From NCBI GenBank assembly GCA_037953745.1, contig JBAKBP010013007.1, positions 1-64,000 on the forward strand: 64,000 nt of DNA, given 5' to 3'. Made by a program: the position numbers and the translations under genes. The DNA is from Lithodes maja (lineage: Eukaryota; Arthropoda; Malacostraca; Decapoda; Lithodidae). Shown in pieces: positions 1 through 11,088 of the stretch (the first letter of the stretch is position 1; every line of letters begins with the position of its first letter). Below the pieces are notes generated by a model. It did no database searches and was not told the origin of the DNA. It saw nothing but the letters and a program-made list of their open reading frames with translations.

Positions 1-2957
1 CTGTGTGTCTTGGATTCCCCCTCCTATTTGTACCGCTTAGGTGTCGGGTAGCTCACACTTGCCTTTTTACTGCCAGGGGGGTTCGGCCTTGACTCCGCGT
101 TGTGTTTACACACGTTTTCTGCCAAACAGGCAGGGTGTCATCTGCCTCTTCCTATAGAACCTCGCTCCACAGGTGGGTTTTATGGTCTTGGATGTACCCT
201 GTGCCCTGTATCTGTCACCAGGACTCGGCCACGTGTCTTTTTCCTCTGGTTCTTTATGCCCTTTGCATTCATATGCACCCAGGGACCGGCTGCTTCGCTG
301 GGTTTCCCCCCCTTGATGTGTCCTCTGTTAATTTCCTTCTGTGCCTCGAATCCGCTCCACAGTTGGCCTCTTGCTCCTAGATCGCCACAGAGCCTCGCTG
401 ACAGGTCCCAGGCCTCCGCTCACGTGGCGTTGGTCCTGTGTGTATTGGATTCCCTCCTTTCTTCTTTGACCTTTTACCGTCCATCCCCACCGTGGCCTCC
501 ACTTTTGTGTCTGGCCTGCTGCTCCGCTCCTCGGACTTATCTGGGTTCTTCAGCCCTACGTTGCATTCGCTTTTCCTGCCCGGTCCAGGACGTTCGCCAC
601 CCATTGCCGTCGACTGGTTCGGGTGGTTTCTCTGCTCGTCAACCCCTGCCGACGTCCACAGCCACCTCCTCCTGCCGGCCCTTTTACGTCCGGGACTGAC
701 GTTCCTGGGGGTGGCTTGGCAGGAGGCTTTCTTGCTTGTGCTAAGCGACACATGCTCCGCACGATGGGAGGTCGTGGCGAAGCCCTCGTTGTCCTCCTCC
801 AACCATGCGAGTGGTGGTCCATCGCTGGCAAGCAGCCCTGGGGCTTGGGCTATGGGACGGGCCGGGGGCGCGTTGTATACACTCCTCCCATGGCCGTTCG
901 TACCCGGTTTGCCGTTCCGTCCTGTGGGTGGACTCTGCTGGCAAGTTCCGGGACCCTCGTCCTCCGCTGCCTTGCTCGGACGGGAGGGGGACAGGCCGGA
1001 GCGTGAGGCCCGCTCTCCGTTTTCGTCAGGACGGCCAGCTGGACGGGGGTTTGGCCATGGTAGTTCCTTTCTCCATGACACCTTAAGGGAGGCTATGCTC
1101 CGCCCAACGCGTTGCTCCTCCTGGCCCATACCCTCTCCCCTCAACCAGCCATCTCATTGACTTGGTGGTGATCCTGACGCAAAGCGCCCGCACCGGCTTC
1201 TCCCGCCCCCACTTCCTGCGCTAGGCACGACGGGGTATAGTAGGGTCTGGCCTGGAGGTGGAGGTCTCAACCTCCTCTCGGGCGCCCTCCCCGTCATCGA
1301 CGCAGTGTCTCAGGAGGTGGCCCAGGTACTCCGGTCCATGTATTGGGGAGGTGCCGTCGCGATAACATCTCCACACATTGTGTCCTGGCCACACTCGCTG
1401 TAGTCGTCCGTGTCACAGGCCTGGGGTTCACCATCGCTATTTCACATGGCGGTCCTCCCACCTTCACACTGGGAGCCATGGACCCTCCACTGTGCTCCTG
1501 TTCCCCCGGGTCGGGTGTCCACGTCCACACTTGTCGTGTTCTGCCCGTTCTCGTTCACGAACGTGTTCTGGGTGTTTTCCCGGCTGGGATCATTACCTTG
1601 GGCGGCACTGACCGTGCCTTTAGGCCAGCTCGGACTCGACTACCTTGTTCTACTGGTCCCCTAACACTTCCCTGTATCGCCCCCCCCCCCCCCCCCCTTT
1701 ACTGGCTGTGGCCGGTACCGCGCTTGCTACATATGAGACTATCACACTGGGTCGCTCGGGGCTCGCTCGCGGCAGCGGTGCCTTGGCCTGCTCCCCCGGC
1801 GGCCATCTGGATAGCCACAGATGAGTCGTGTGAGGGGGGTGGGGCTCCCGATCTAACATGGGTCTTCGCCACCACGGCATGTGGTCAGGGCTCTTCGCTT
1901 TCGCGTCCGGGCCATGATCCTGTTGGTCCCGTTCTTCTTCCTGCGGGATCGCTGTCTTGCCCTGGCGGGCTTGTCGGTGGCCTTTCGGTTGGTCTTCTTA
2001 TCCGCTGATGCCTTCGGCACGGACTGGAGTGGGTGACAGTCGGTGTCCACATTGCCTCCGCCCGTCGCACTCCTCATGTGCTACGTCCTCCACGGGCTGG
2101 GATTTTTCTGGCGCGGGGTTTGGTTGATCGCGCCCATGTGGCCGGCCCGTGCTTGGTATGCTCCGCTATACATACGTGTACTGGGTTCCCGTCATTTGTC
2201 CGTTCACGTGCATTGTCCCGGCTCAGACGGGTTGCTTTTCGGTAGTTAGGGTGTACTGTAGGACGATCAGGTCCCACCTCACCACTGCCCCGCCCAGTCG
2301 TCCCTGTGGATGATGTTGGTGTGGTGCTAACCATGCCTCAGCACGCCTCGCCGGAGTCCCCCCCCCCCCCACCACGCTGCACTTGCTCCTGCAGTCTCGG
2401 TTACCACACCAGCCTTAACAGTGTTCCAAAGAGACTGCACCTTCACAAGACTCTCCTGTCAGTTCGACAATTGGCCTATGGAACACTAAAGTCCTGCCCC
2501 ACCGCTGCTCCAACATGTCAATTCTGTTGCCGCCGCATGTGTGTTGCCAAACGGCTGAAACAATGGTGTCCGTGTTCCGTTCCCCTCCCTGTCTCCGGCT
2601 TTCTCTTGGGCCGGGTTGTTGCCCTAGGGCCCTTGTTGGCATTTGTGTCATAAATGTTTGTGTGGCTGGGTGGTTGCCGCCTTTTGACCTCGGCTTGGCT
2701 GATATGCTTCATCGGCGCTGGCTGATGTCTCCGTGGAGGGCTTCAGTCATCTTGGATTAGGTTCCCTAACTGGCTCCGTGACGCTGGGTAGTGAGCACAC
2801 AGCTCCCTCGGTTACGTTTGTGTTCCGTTCCCTTCATCACTGGTTTGGGACACTCGCCGGCATGTACGGTCCTACATCTTTCGAGGCCGCCTGCTCGCTC
2901 TTGGGGTACCCTTAGCGGCCTTGACGGGGCTGGTGCTCCCTCACAAGGGGTGTCACC
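1..2957. other. GC-rich degenerate repetitive tract, no gene recognised
   Basis: This stretch is GC-rich and pyrimidine-biased on the plus strand. Long overlapping frames are open on both strands (for example 377-1144 minus and 438-1160 plus), as expected from a stop-poor composition; none shows a recognisable domain. Weakly similar phrases recur, such as 'gtcttggattccccctcc' near position 7 and 'gtattggattccctcc' near 441, which suggests an old, diverged tandem repeat. Similar phrases reappear at 4417-5030 and 6356-6960, so one old repeat may underlie the whole left end. Homopolymer C runs lie at 1680-1697 and near 2360. Confidence 0.45.
1680..1697. repeat. Poly-C tract (18 C)
   Basis: An uninterrupted run of 18 C inside the GC-rich tract. 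Related G runs lie at 4729-4744, 6479-6491 and 44919-44935. Length is likely to be unreliable in assembly. Confidence 0.9.
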
Positions 2958-4416
2958 TTTCTTACAGTTTTCTTACAGTTTTCTTACAGTAGATCCTCTG
3001 GAAAAAGGCAAACTATGCCTGTGTATCCAGCTCAGTACCAGTACTTGCACTGCTGCGGTCGTTCACGGTGTTGGCGGCAGCGGTAGCAGACGCAACATTT
3101 TTACTATTCTGTATTTTTGTTTTATAATCAAACTTCAAATCTTGTCTTCCCCATGCTTTATCAAGATTACTTTCAAACTCCCTTATTGATTCGGAATCGA
3201 CTACATACTGGGGCAGTGCGTTCCACTTATTTACCACTCTATCACAAAATGAGTTCTTTGCCTTCTCAAGCCTATTTCTTTCTTTGTAAATTTTCTTAGA
3301 GTGTCCTCTCGTTCTTGTTCCCTCCCGCATCAAGAAGATACCTTCACACACATCCTCATCGTACTTTCCTGACACTATCTTAAAAGTCTCTATCATATCC
3401 CCTCTTTTTCTCCTATATGCCAGTGTCGGAAGCCCCAGTGTCCTCAACCTCTGCTCATAGCCCGCGTTCTTCAACGTTGGTACCAGCTTGCTAGCTCTCC
3501 TCTGCACTTTCTCCACTGCTTCTATATCCTTTACCATATGTGGAGCCCACACCTGGTTCGCATATTCCAGGTGCGGCCTAACCAGTGCTGTATAGAGATT
3601 CCTGAAGATTTCTTCGTCAAGTGACACAAATGTCCTCCTTATCAGCCCTACAATTCTATTGGCTTTGTTTATCTTTTCCGCTAAATGTTCTGAGAAATTT
3701 AACTTATTGTCTATCACTACTCCTATATCCTTTTCTGCACTCACTTCCTCCATCGCTTCATACATACTGTATCCTACCTTGTCTATCTTGCTGGTCCCAA
3801 TCCGCATGTACTTGCATTTTTTTGGATGAAAAGGCATTAACCAATGCTCAGACCATCCCTTCATGCCCTCCACATCTCCTTGAAGCAAACCCATATCTTC
3901 CTTACTCCTCACTCTTCTATACAGTTTAGTGTCATCCGCATACAGGTATACCTCACTTCCATTAGTTATAACTTCAGGCAAGTCATTGATAAATATAACG
4001 AACAGCAGTGGTCCCAACACAGATCCCTGAGGTACCCCACTTGTAATTTCCCTCCACCCCGAGCCTATTCCATTCACCAGTACCCTCTGTCTCCGATCTT
4101 TCAGGAAGGCTTCTATCCATTTCACACATTTCTCCCCTATATTATAGCTTCTAACTTTCTCTATTAACCTTTTATGTGGGACCTTATCGAAGGCCTTCAT
4201 AAAATCGCAATATACCACGTCTATTACATCACCATCTTCTAGAATTTGCATCCAATCATCTACCACCTTAATTAGCTGTAGTACCGTCGACCTCCCCGGC
4301 AAGAATCCGAACTGTCTCCCACTGAAAAGTTGGTTTGACTTCATATGATCCATTATTCCTTCTCTAATTACCGTTTCCATTAGTTTACACACAACACTTG
4401 TCAAACTGACTGGAAG
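2958..4416 (-). mobile_element. CR1-type LINE, 5'-truncated
   Basis: A non-LTR retrotransposon read on the minus strand. Its 3' end is marked by three 11-bp units (minus strand ctgtaagaaaa) at 2958-2990, about 20 bp beyond the stop codon. A very short 3' UTR plus a short tandem repeat tail is typical of CR1/L2-like elements. The 5' end is truncated inside the reverse transcriptase near 4416: downstream of there the protein reads PVSLTSVVCKLMETVI, upstream it is unrelated sequence. The surrounding DNA is the GC-rich tract on both sides. Confidence 0.85.
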
Positions 4417-4608
4417 CCCTGCTTTAGGCTCCGTCCGGCTCCAAACCATAGCCAGGGCCCCTTCCCTCGGGTTCATCACTTTGACCCCTTCTGTTCGTTT
4501 TGTAGACTCGTATGGAACTTCGGCTATGCCAGATTCGCGCCCTGTTGCTTCTGTGTGTGCCAATGTGCCGGGACGGGCTTCGGTGTGCACATACTTCTCC
4601 ATGCCCAC
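3013..4608 (-). pseudogene. CR1-type reverse transcriptase, N-terminally truncated
   Basis: The open frame encodes 531 residues, but only residues from about 65 onward belong to the LINE; the first 64 codons read into flanking DNA, so the annotated ATG is not native. Reverse transcriptase motifs are in order: PVSLTS (66-71), the first catalytic aspartate region CDFMKAFDKVP (134-144), GVPQGSVLGP (191-200) and YADD (223-226). The thumb and the C-terminal region characteristic of CR1/jockey elements (a VQRRASKLVP-type stretch and RVVNKWNALP) follow. Endonuclease and the fingers N-terminal to motif 2 are missing. No internal stop interrupts the LINE part, so it is a young but dead-on-arrival copy. 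Stop codon TAG is at 3013-3015. Confidence 0.85.
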
Positions 4609-5030
4609 GGCCAGGCTTCATATGCCTTGGGTCGCGTTCCATCAACGTGTCCCCTGCTTCGTCATCCATCCTGCTTCTCTTCCTGCTGTCTTCGTCCCAT
4701 ACTGTATTTTCTTCCTTTCCCTGACAAAGGGGGGGGGGGGGGGGAGGTCTTTTTTGTAGCTTAAAGCCTTTCTTTCAATACATGTCTGTTTGGTACGGAG
4801 GATGTCGCTCTTACGGTATTTACATTATGACTACACTGTCTACGGGTTTTACCTTGGTATGCTTATGCCGCATACCCATGTCTTGTACATGACGAATGTC
4901 GGATGATGTCGTCAGCCGGCTATACCTTGCCATTTTGTTTTGTAAACACTTAACACCTGCCTTCACTTACGGTTTTCGCTCTTACACTTTTTCCCGTTCT
5001 GACTCCACTGTCTCCGGGGTTCTGTGTTGG
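4417..5030. other. Repetitive GC-rich DNA with poly-G tract
   Basis: No gene seen. It holds a 16-G run (4729-4744) preceded by 'actgtattttcttcctttccc'-like sequence that recurs before a 13-G run at 6479-6491. Phrases such as 'catacccatgtcttgtac' occur near 4872 and 6637, with a variant near 6381, so this is the same old repeat as 6356-6960, split by the Tigger-like insertion. Confidence 0.5.
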
Positions 5031-5032
5031 TA

Positions 5033-6353
5033 CACTCTAACCTCCATTTAACGGATTCCGATTTAACGGATATCGGCAATAACGGTCAAAAAATGTAGGC
5101 CGGACAATGGACCTAGCAACGGACATAGTCCGTTGCTATAAAAAAGTTGGAGCAAAGTCCGTTGCTCTATCTATTTATCTCTAATGCACCTACCTAAATC
5201 CCTTATACATTAACATAACTATGTCTTATTTGGACTTTTTGTAATCTTTGAATCATTTCTAATATGATGGAATTGAAAAATATAATATCCTTCCAGCACA
5301 TAGATAAATAATAAATAAGATAGTCAACAAAATATTTCAACTCTCCCCTCCGTGCCAGCAGAGACGGAAGATTTACGTTTGATAGATTTTTTGTTTTGTT
5401 TTTTTCCCTCGATATACACACTCTTTCTATTTATCTATCTCTCTAATTCATCTACCTAAATCCCTTATACATTAACATAACTATGTCTTATTTGGACTTT
5501 TTGTAATCTTTGAATAATTTCTAATGTGATGGAATTAAAAAATATAATATCCTTCCAGCACATAGATAAATAATAAATGAGATAGTCAAAACAATATTTC
5601 AACCCTCCCCTCCGTCTAGGAGCCGAGCTTGAGACGGAAGGTTTGATAGATTTTTTGTTTTGTTTTTTTCCCTCGATATACACACTCTTTCTATCTATCT
5701 ATCTCTCTAATTCATCTACCTAAATCCCTTATACATTAACATAACTATGTCTTATTTGGACTTTTTGTAATCTTTGAATAATATCTAATGTGATGGAATT
5801 GAAAAATATAATATCCTTCCAGCACATAGATAAATAATAAATGAGATAGTCAACAAAATATTTCAACCCTCCCCTCCGTCTAGGCGCCGAGCTTCCCAGA
5901 CGGGAGATTTACGTTTGATAGATTTTTGTTTTTTTTTGTTCCCACGGTATACACAAAATGATGGGGAAATATTATAACATGTTTTTAATTGACATTTGTG
6001 TGTTTTTGCTGATTATGAGTTGGTGGAAAATAAAATCTTTAATTCTATCATATCGGAAATGATTCACAGATTATATAGAGACCAAATAATATACACTTTT
6101 TAGTGTGTTCAATAGTTTTGCATTATCAATAGGGTGTAGCACAAGGGATTACCAGGATTTATTTCAGATACAGTAAAAAAAAGGATGCATAACAGTTAAA
6201 TGTCACGATCCCGGACACCTGTACTTAACACCGGATTTTTCTCAAGGAATTTCAGGATTACATCCGGACTGGACAGTATTTAGCAGCAACGGACATTTAG
6301 CAGGAACGGACAGGTGCTTGCACGCATTTTTCCGTTAAATGGAGGGTCGAGTG
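5033..6353. mobile_element. Tigger/mariner-like element with TA target duplication
   Basis: A 1,321-bp non-coding element bounded by TA dinucleotides (5031-5032 and 6354-6355). Its ends are inverted: cactctaacctccatttaac at the left, and the right end read on the minus strand begins cactcgaccctccatttaac. The flanking host text 'tgtgttggta' occurs on both sides, in agreement with insertion into the GC-rich repeat. No transposase is present, so it is non-autonomous. The left half is made of three tandem 263-bp units. A 492-bp right-hand portion is present again at 7465-7956. Assignment to the Tigger/pogo group rests on the TA target and the TTAACGGA-type terminus; it is inference. Confidence 0.7.
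5165..5950. repeat. Tandem repeat, ~263 bp x 3
   Basis: Three consecutive copies: the marker 'taaatcccttatacattaac' recurs near 5196, 5458 and 5722 (spacing 262 and 264). Each unit ends with a cccctccgtc-like block and a T-rich stretch. The short open frames at 5203-5421 and 5465-5683 (minus) are repeats of each other produced by the tandem array, not genes. Confidence 0.9.
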
Positions 6354-6355
6354 TA

Positions 6356-6970
6356 TATTGTGTTGGTATGCTTCTGCCTCCTACCCATGTCGTGTAACTA
6401 CAGAGTGTCATGTGGTGACGTCCACCGTCTCCTGTGTCTCTTCCTCCCGTACTGTATTTTCTTCCTTTCCCTACAACAGGGGGGGGGGGGGTTGTATGCT
6501 TGTACAAAGACTTTCTCTTTCAATACTTGTCTGAACTGTACTGTCTGTTTAGTGTTACGGATGTACCTCTTAAGGTTTATTACATTTGGACTATACTGTC
6601 TACGGGGTTTTGTATTGGTATGCCTATGCCTCATACCCATGTCTTGTACATAAGAGTGTCTTCGGAGGTCATCCACATGCTGTGCCGTGCTGTTTGTTAT
6701 TGTACTACTTTACAATTGTCTTCACCTTTCCCATGTTGGTGTGCCATTCCAAGGTCGACATGACCTCTTTCTTTACCTGCCTGTGCATTTTAGACCCTAG
6801 ACTGATACACTTGTAACATGTACTTTCTTAATATGCACCGTACTGTTACGCTCTTTTTCCTATAAACTGATTTGTTTATTTGTGTCTTTTCTTGGTCATC
6901 TACTTTTGCTAAGGCTTGGGGTTTTTAAGGTTTCTTGGATGTCCGTCTCCAATTTGGGATTCAAGCCCTA
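6356..6970. other. Old GC-rich repeat continued, poly-G tract
   Basis: Continuation of the repeat interrupted by the Tigger-like element. It contains a 13-G run at 6479-6491 and phrases shared with 4560-5030. No gene recognised. Confidence 0.45.
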
Positions 6971-7464
6971 CGTTGGAAACGTAGAGACTGCTACTAAATT
7001 GGGAGGTTTGACGACCTCCCTTATAACCAAATTAGGAAAACCTCTTATTTGGTAGCAGTCTCGGAGTATCCAACGACAGAGTATCCCGCCCTCATGCCGA
7101 TCCCCTGCCCATCCAATCTACACTGATTACTTGATACCTTGATACTTTGGCAGGTCCTGGCGCAGGCTCATAGAACATGGAGCATGGCTTAGAGGAGAGC
7201 AGCTAGATTAAATGGGTAACTATAACAATTCTTTTTCTCCTTCGCTTTCTCTTCCTTCTTAGTCGTCTCGGAGTGTGTACAACGTGCCTAGTAGTGAATT
7301 GAGGTGCAACTCTAGAGATTATTTGGTTACTTCGCGTGAGTACCGATAAATCGGCCCGCTGTGGTAGCGGCTGAGATCACAAGCCCTGCGTTGGATACTC
7401 CGAGACTGCTACCAAATAAGAGGTTTTCCTTATTTGGTTATAAGGGAGGTCGTCAAACCTCCCA
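6971..7464. mobile_element. Foldback (hairpin) element
   Basis: The segment 7000-7075 is repeated in inverse orientation at 7389-7464 (76 bp, about one mismatch). The left arm is itself a hairpin: cgttgga..gagactgctac at 6971 is inverted at 7050-7075, and gggaggt..acctccc forms a small internal stem at 7001-7020. A third, direct version of the start ('caagccct.cgttgga') lies at 6963 and 7380. No coding capacity. It abuts the partial Tigger-like copy at 7465. Confidence 0.7.
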
Positions 7465-7956
7465 TTCAACCCTCCCCTCCGTCTAGGCGCCGAGCTTCCC
7501 AGACGGGAGATTTACGTTTGATAGATTTTTGTTTTTTTTTGTTCCCACGGTATACACAAAATGATGGGGCAATATTATAACATGTTTTTAATTGACATTT
7601 GTGTCGTTTTTGCTGATTATGAGTTGGTGGAAAAAAAAATCTTTAATTCCATCATATCGGAAATGATTCACAGATTATATAGAGACCAAATAATATACAC
7701 TTTTAAGTGTGTTCAATAGTTTTGCATTATCAATAGGGTGTAGCACAAGGGATTACCAGGATTTATTTCAGGTACAGTAAAAAAAAGGATGCATAACAGT
7801 TAAATGTCACGATCCGGACACCTGTACTCAACACCGGATTTTTCTCAAGGAATTTCCGGATTACATCCGGACTGGACAGTATTTAGCAGCAACGGACACT
7901 TAGCAGGAACGGACAGGTGCTTGCACGCATTTGTCCATTGAATGGAGGTTGGAGTG
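7465..7956. mobile_element. Partial copy of the Tigger-like element
   Basis: 492 bp nearly identical to 5862-6353, ending in a diverged right terminus (ccattgaatggaggttggagtg) followed by TA at 7957. The left half, including the left terminus and two tandem units, is missing. The junction with the foldback element at 7464/7465 indicates a deletion or recombination event. Confidence 0.85.
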
Positions 7957-7958
7957 TA

Positions 7959-8281
7959 CATCCTACAGACAGACCGACTGACAGCTAAGCCTTATTATCA
8001 TGATTTAACTTTCTTCAACCTTAGTTATTCATTCTTTATTAGTTCAGGTGCATCCATGCGGTCACCTTAGTGTAAACATCCAATGGTGTTCGTATAACAG
8101 CCATTTGCCTACCATCTATCAGCAACTCCATCAGCATTTCCACCTTGCCTGACTGTAGTATTTTATGGTGATTTAATAAGTGAGTTACACTCCCGGCATT
8201 ATTATTTATTTACATTATATGAGCGGACCTTTTCAGTCTTAGTTAGCCTAGAGTAAACTTATCTTCCTTAAATCCGCCATA
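7959..8281. other. Possible 5' LTR region of the BEL element
   Basis: No gene. Its position directly upstream of a primer-binding-site-like sequence makes it the place where a BEL 5' LTR would lie. I cannot confirm this, because no second LTR copy is visible in the window. Confidence 0.25.
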
Positions 8282-8305
8282 TTGGTGCCCAGACCCCGGG
8301 ACTTT
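8282..8305 (+). promoter_or_regulatory. Putative tRNA primer binding site of the BEL element
   Basis: The sequence ttggtgcccagaccccggga resembles BEL/Pao primer binding sites, which begin with a TGG-type triplet complementary to a tRNA 3' end. It lies about 450 bp upstream of the gag start. Function inferred from position and resemblance only. Confidence 0.45.
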
Positions 8306-8755
8306 GACCCACAGTTAAATTTCCTAAGTTAGGTATTATGAACAAGGGCTAGCCTATATTGATGGAGGTTGTGGATCAAAGGATCCTAGTAGGGGTAGGT
8401 CTCGGCTATCACCATCATACCCTATATTTGTTTCCCTAATTTCATTATTATTTACTATTTTCTTTGACTCATGACTGACCTACCATCTCCTATTTCCTTC
8501 ATTGTTTACTCATATCCCAATCTCTCGTGGTACTGTATTGTGTAAGGTAAGCGGTTTATATAGTCATTTCTACCTCTTTACTTCAATTACATTATTCTAT
8601 AAAGGGTAGGCTAATGTGATGTAATTTTGCATATGTGGACTGAAATTGTAAGTACATATGACAATTACTAAGGGGTGTGCTTATATTTCACGATTGAGAC
8701 TTATTATAGAGGTCCGTATTGGCTGACGAAGGGTTAGGCTAATTCGTGTAATTTA

Positions 8756-9382
8756 ATGGCTAGTAAACCAGAGGATAAAAAAAACATAATTATGTCTATC
8801 ACAGTCTTGAAAAACCAGAGAGGGGGTTTGAGGGGTCTCATCACTAGGCTAACGTCCGATTTGGAAGACTTTGTAGCTAGTGCAACTCCTGCACAGCTAG
8901 AGGCTAAGTTGGAATACCTACAAACTACCTATGATCGGATAGCTACCCTGAATGAAAGTATAGGATCAGGTTTGGAGGAAGAGTCAGATATTCAGGCGGA
9001 GTACGAGCAGCGCGCTGTCCATGATATCGCCCATTTAGAGGCAATACATTTACTGCGAAGGGCGGTGAAGAAAGTAGAGATAACCTCGACTAGCAGCGCT
9101 GCCAGGCAGACAGACCCCCGTCGTGAAGTCAACTTGCCCAAATTAAATTTACCGAAGTTCAGGGGAAACTTGACCGAGTGGTTAGCATTTTGGGACGTCT
9201 TTAAATCCACAGTGCATGATTCAAAACTTGACGATGTACGAAAGTTCCATTATCTGAAAGGCCAACTCGAGGATGAAGCTTTACATTTGGTAGAAGGTTT
9301 TTCTATTGTAGGTGAAAATTATGATAGTGTTGTGAGGTTATTTTACAGGCGACGTATGGAGACACTGACCAGCTCAAAGTAG
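8756..9382 (+). pseudogene. BEL/Pao gag, N-terminal part
   Basis: 208 residues. The block PKLNLPKFRGNLTEWLAFWD (about residues 125-144) is the signature of the BEL/Pao gag family (the conserved region often labelled DUF1759), preceded by a helical, charged N-terminus. The reading frame is left near 9360: gag continues in another frame (DTDQLKVAHVNALL...) to about 9512, then shifts again into the frame open from 9462. The two shifts show that the copy is defective. The ATG at 8756 is preceded by stop-rich leader and is a reasonable native start. Confidence 0.85.
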
Positions 9383-9461
9383 CCCACGTGAATGCCCTGT
9401 TGAACCTAGCACAGCCTAAGTACAGGGTTGATGAACTGACAAAGTTCTGGGCAGATATGGA

Positions 9462-11000
9462 GTGTCATACAAGATCATTAGATGCATTGGACAAGAAATG
9501 CTGGTCATCATTTTAAGACAGAAATTACCTCTAGCTATTCTAGATAAGGTTCGTACCTTTAACTTGGAGGAGTTCAAAGAGGGATTTAGCAAGGAGATTA
9601 GCAACATACAATTGAACAATGGTAGGACGGTGGGAGGGTCAGAAGGGACAACAGCAAGGGGTTCAATTAATATGATGGTAGGTTCTAAAGGGAAGGTTGA
9701 AGAAGCACAAAAGGATCCACAAATGTCATGTAGGCTATGCAACAATCCCAAGCATAAATGGCTAAGCTGTACCAAATATCAAACCAATGAAGCCAAATTA
9801 GCTCAAGCAAGGAAGCTAAAATTGTGCAAGAGTTGTCTGAGTAAGGACCATGGTATGCAGGGTAAATGTGCTGCTTCCTATTTGAGGTCCTGTCTCAACT
9901 GTGAGGGTCATCACTTTGACAAGTTATGCCCCACAGGTAGTCTAGTCAAGGAGGAAGAAGTAGGGGGTACTACAACATTAATGCTAGGCAGTAGGAAGGA
10001 CACCACCATTTTACCCACAATCAAGATACCCATAGAGGGTTATGACAGGACACAAGTCTGTCGGCTACTCCTAGACCAGGGCTCACAACGATCCTTTATA
10101 AAGAGATCGGTGCTGGATGGTCTAAAATACCGTGTAGTAGGTAGTGAGACCCTTAGGTTGCAAGGTTTTACAGGAGTGACCGACAGTAGAGAATACGAAG
10201 TTGTTGAAGTTGCTTACATCTACCGTAAGAAGAAACACTTCTTCCAGTGTGTAGTGGTAGATGAACTCCCAGACTATCAATCTGTAGGAATTAACAAAGT
10301 AGAGCATGCACTTCGTAGGAAAGGTATTTACCTGTCTGACCCTGTAGGTGACTTGAAGGAGGTGCACATACTGTTAGGAGCAGATTATTATTATGATGTA
10401 GTACACCCGGGTTTTAAAAGAGAGAGTGGAGTGATCTTGATCCCCACTAAGTTTGGCTACTGCATGAGCGGTACAGTCCAAACTACCCAGTCAAATGTTC
10501 TGGTTGACACGGTATCCGTGTTGAGGATGAGCACGACCGCGGCAGAAGAGTTCACCGAAGATGATACTCACATTGAGGACCCAAAGTTAGCTGCCGAGTT
10601 CAATCTAGAAAGACTGTGGAAACTAGACCACATAGGAATTAAACCTGTGGAGAACGACCAGGAATCAAATTTCGCGATCGAGAAGTTCTCGGAATCTGTG
10701 CGTTACTTGACCACGGAAAAGCAATACGAAGTTTGTCTACCCTGGAAACATGATAATATCAGTTTACCCACTAATTATGGTTTAGCGTTGGGTAGGTTAT
10801 GTGCCTTGCAGCGTAAACTAACCCAAGAACCTAGCACCTACAAGGCTTATGACGAGGTTTTTAAAAATTATCTCGACCGAGGGTTTATCGAGGCCGTCGA
10901 TGTGGATGAACCAGGGAGTGCCGGGAAGGTCCATTACCTCGCACATCATGGGGTAAAGAAGGATAGTGTTACCACTCCCATCCGTGTGGTATATGACTAA
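9462..11000 (+). pseudogene. BEL/Pao gag C-terminus, protease and RT start
   Basis: 512 residues continuing the polyprotein. Visible in order: the end of the gag capsid-like region; three zinc-knuckle-like motifs (CRLCNNPKHKWLSC, CKSCLSKDHGMQGKC and CLNCEGHHFDKLC); an aspartic protease active-site region LLLDQGSQRSFI (DQGS where D-S/T-G-S is usual); and the linker and N-terminal RT with CLPWK and TPIRVVYD. The last few codons read past a disruption just before the LINE insertion at 11089; the downstream text SPSLNDCLLTGPSMVSDLSQ is still BEL RT in a shifted frame. The product would have served as the polyprotein of virus-like particles. This copy is broken. Confidence 0.85.
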
Positions 11001-11075
11001 TCAGCTCACCTAGGCCATAGTCCCAGTCTAAATGACTGTTTGTTGACCGGCCCTTCAATGGTGTCGGATCTATCT

Positions 11076-11088
11076 CAGCAATTGCTGC
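11076..11088. repeat. Target site duplication, left copy (13 bp)
   Basis: The sequence cagcaattgctgc is repeated exactly at 13815-13827. Removing the LINE and one copy rejoins the BEL RT coding text. Confidence 0.9.

Noticed and set aside
377..1160. Overlapping 240-255-residue frames on both strands
   Set aside because: GC-rich, stop-poor DNA opens frames on both strands; compositions are biased and no domain is visible.
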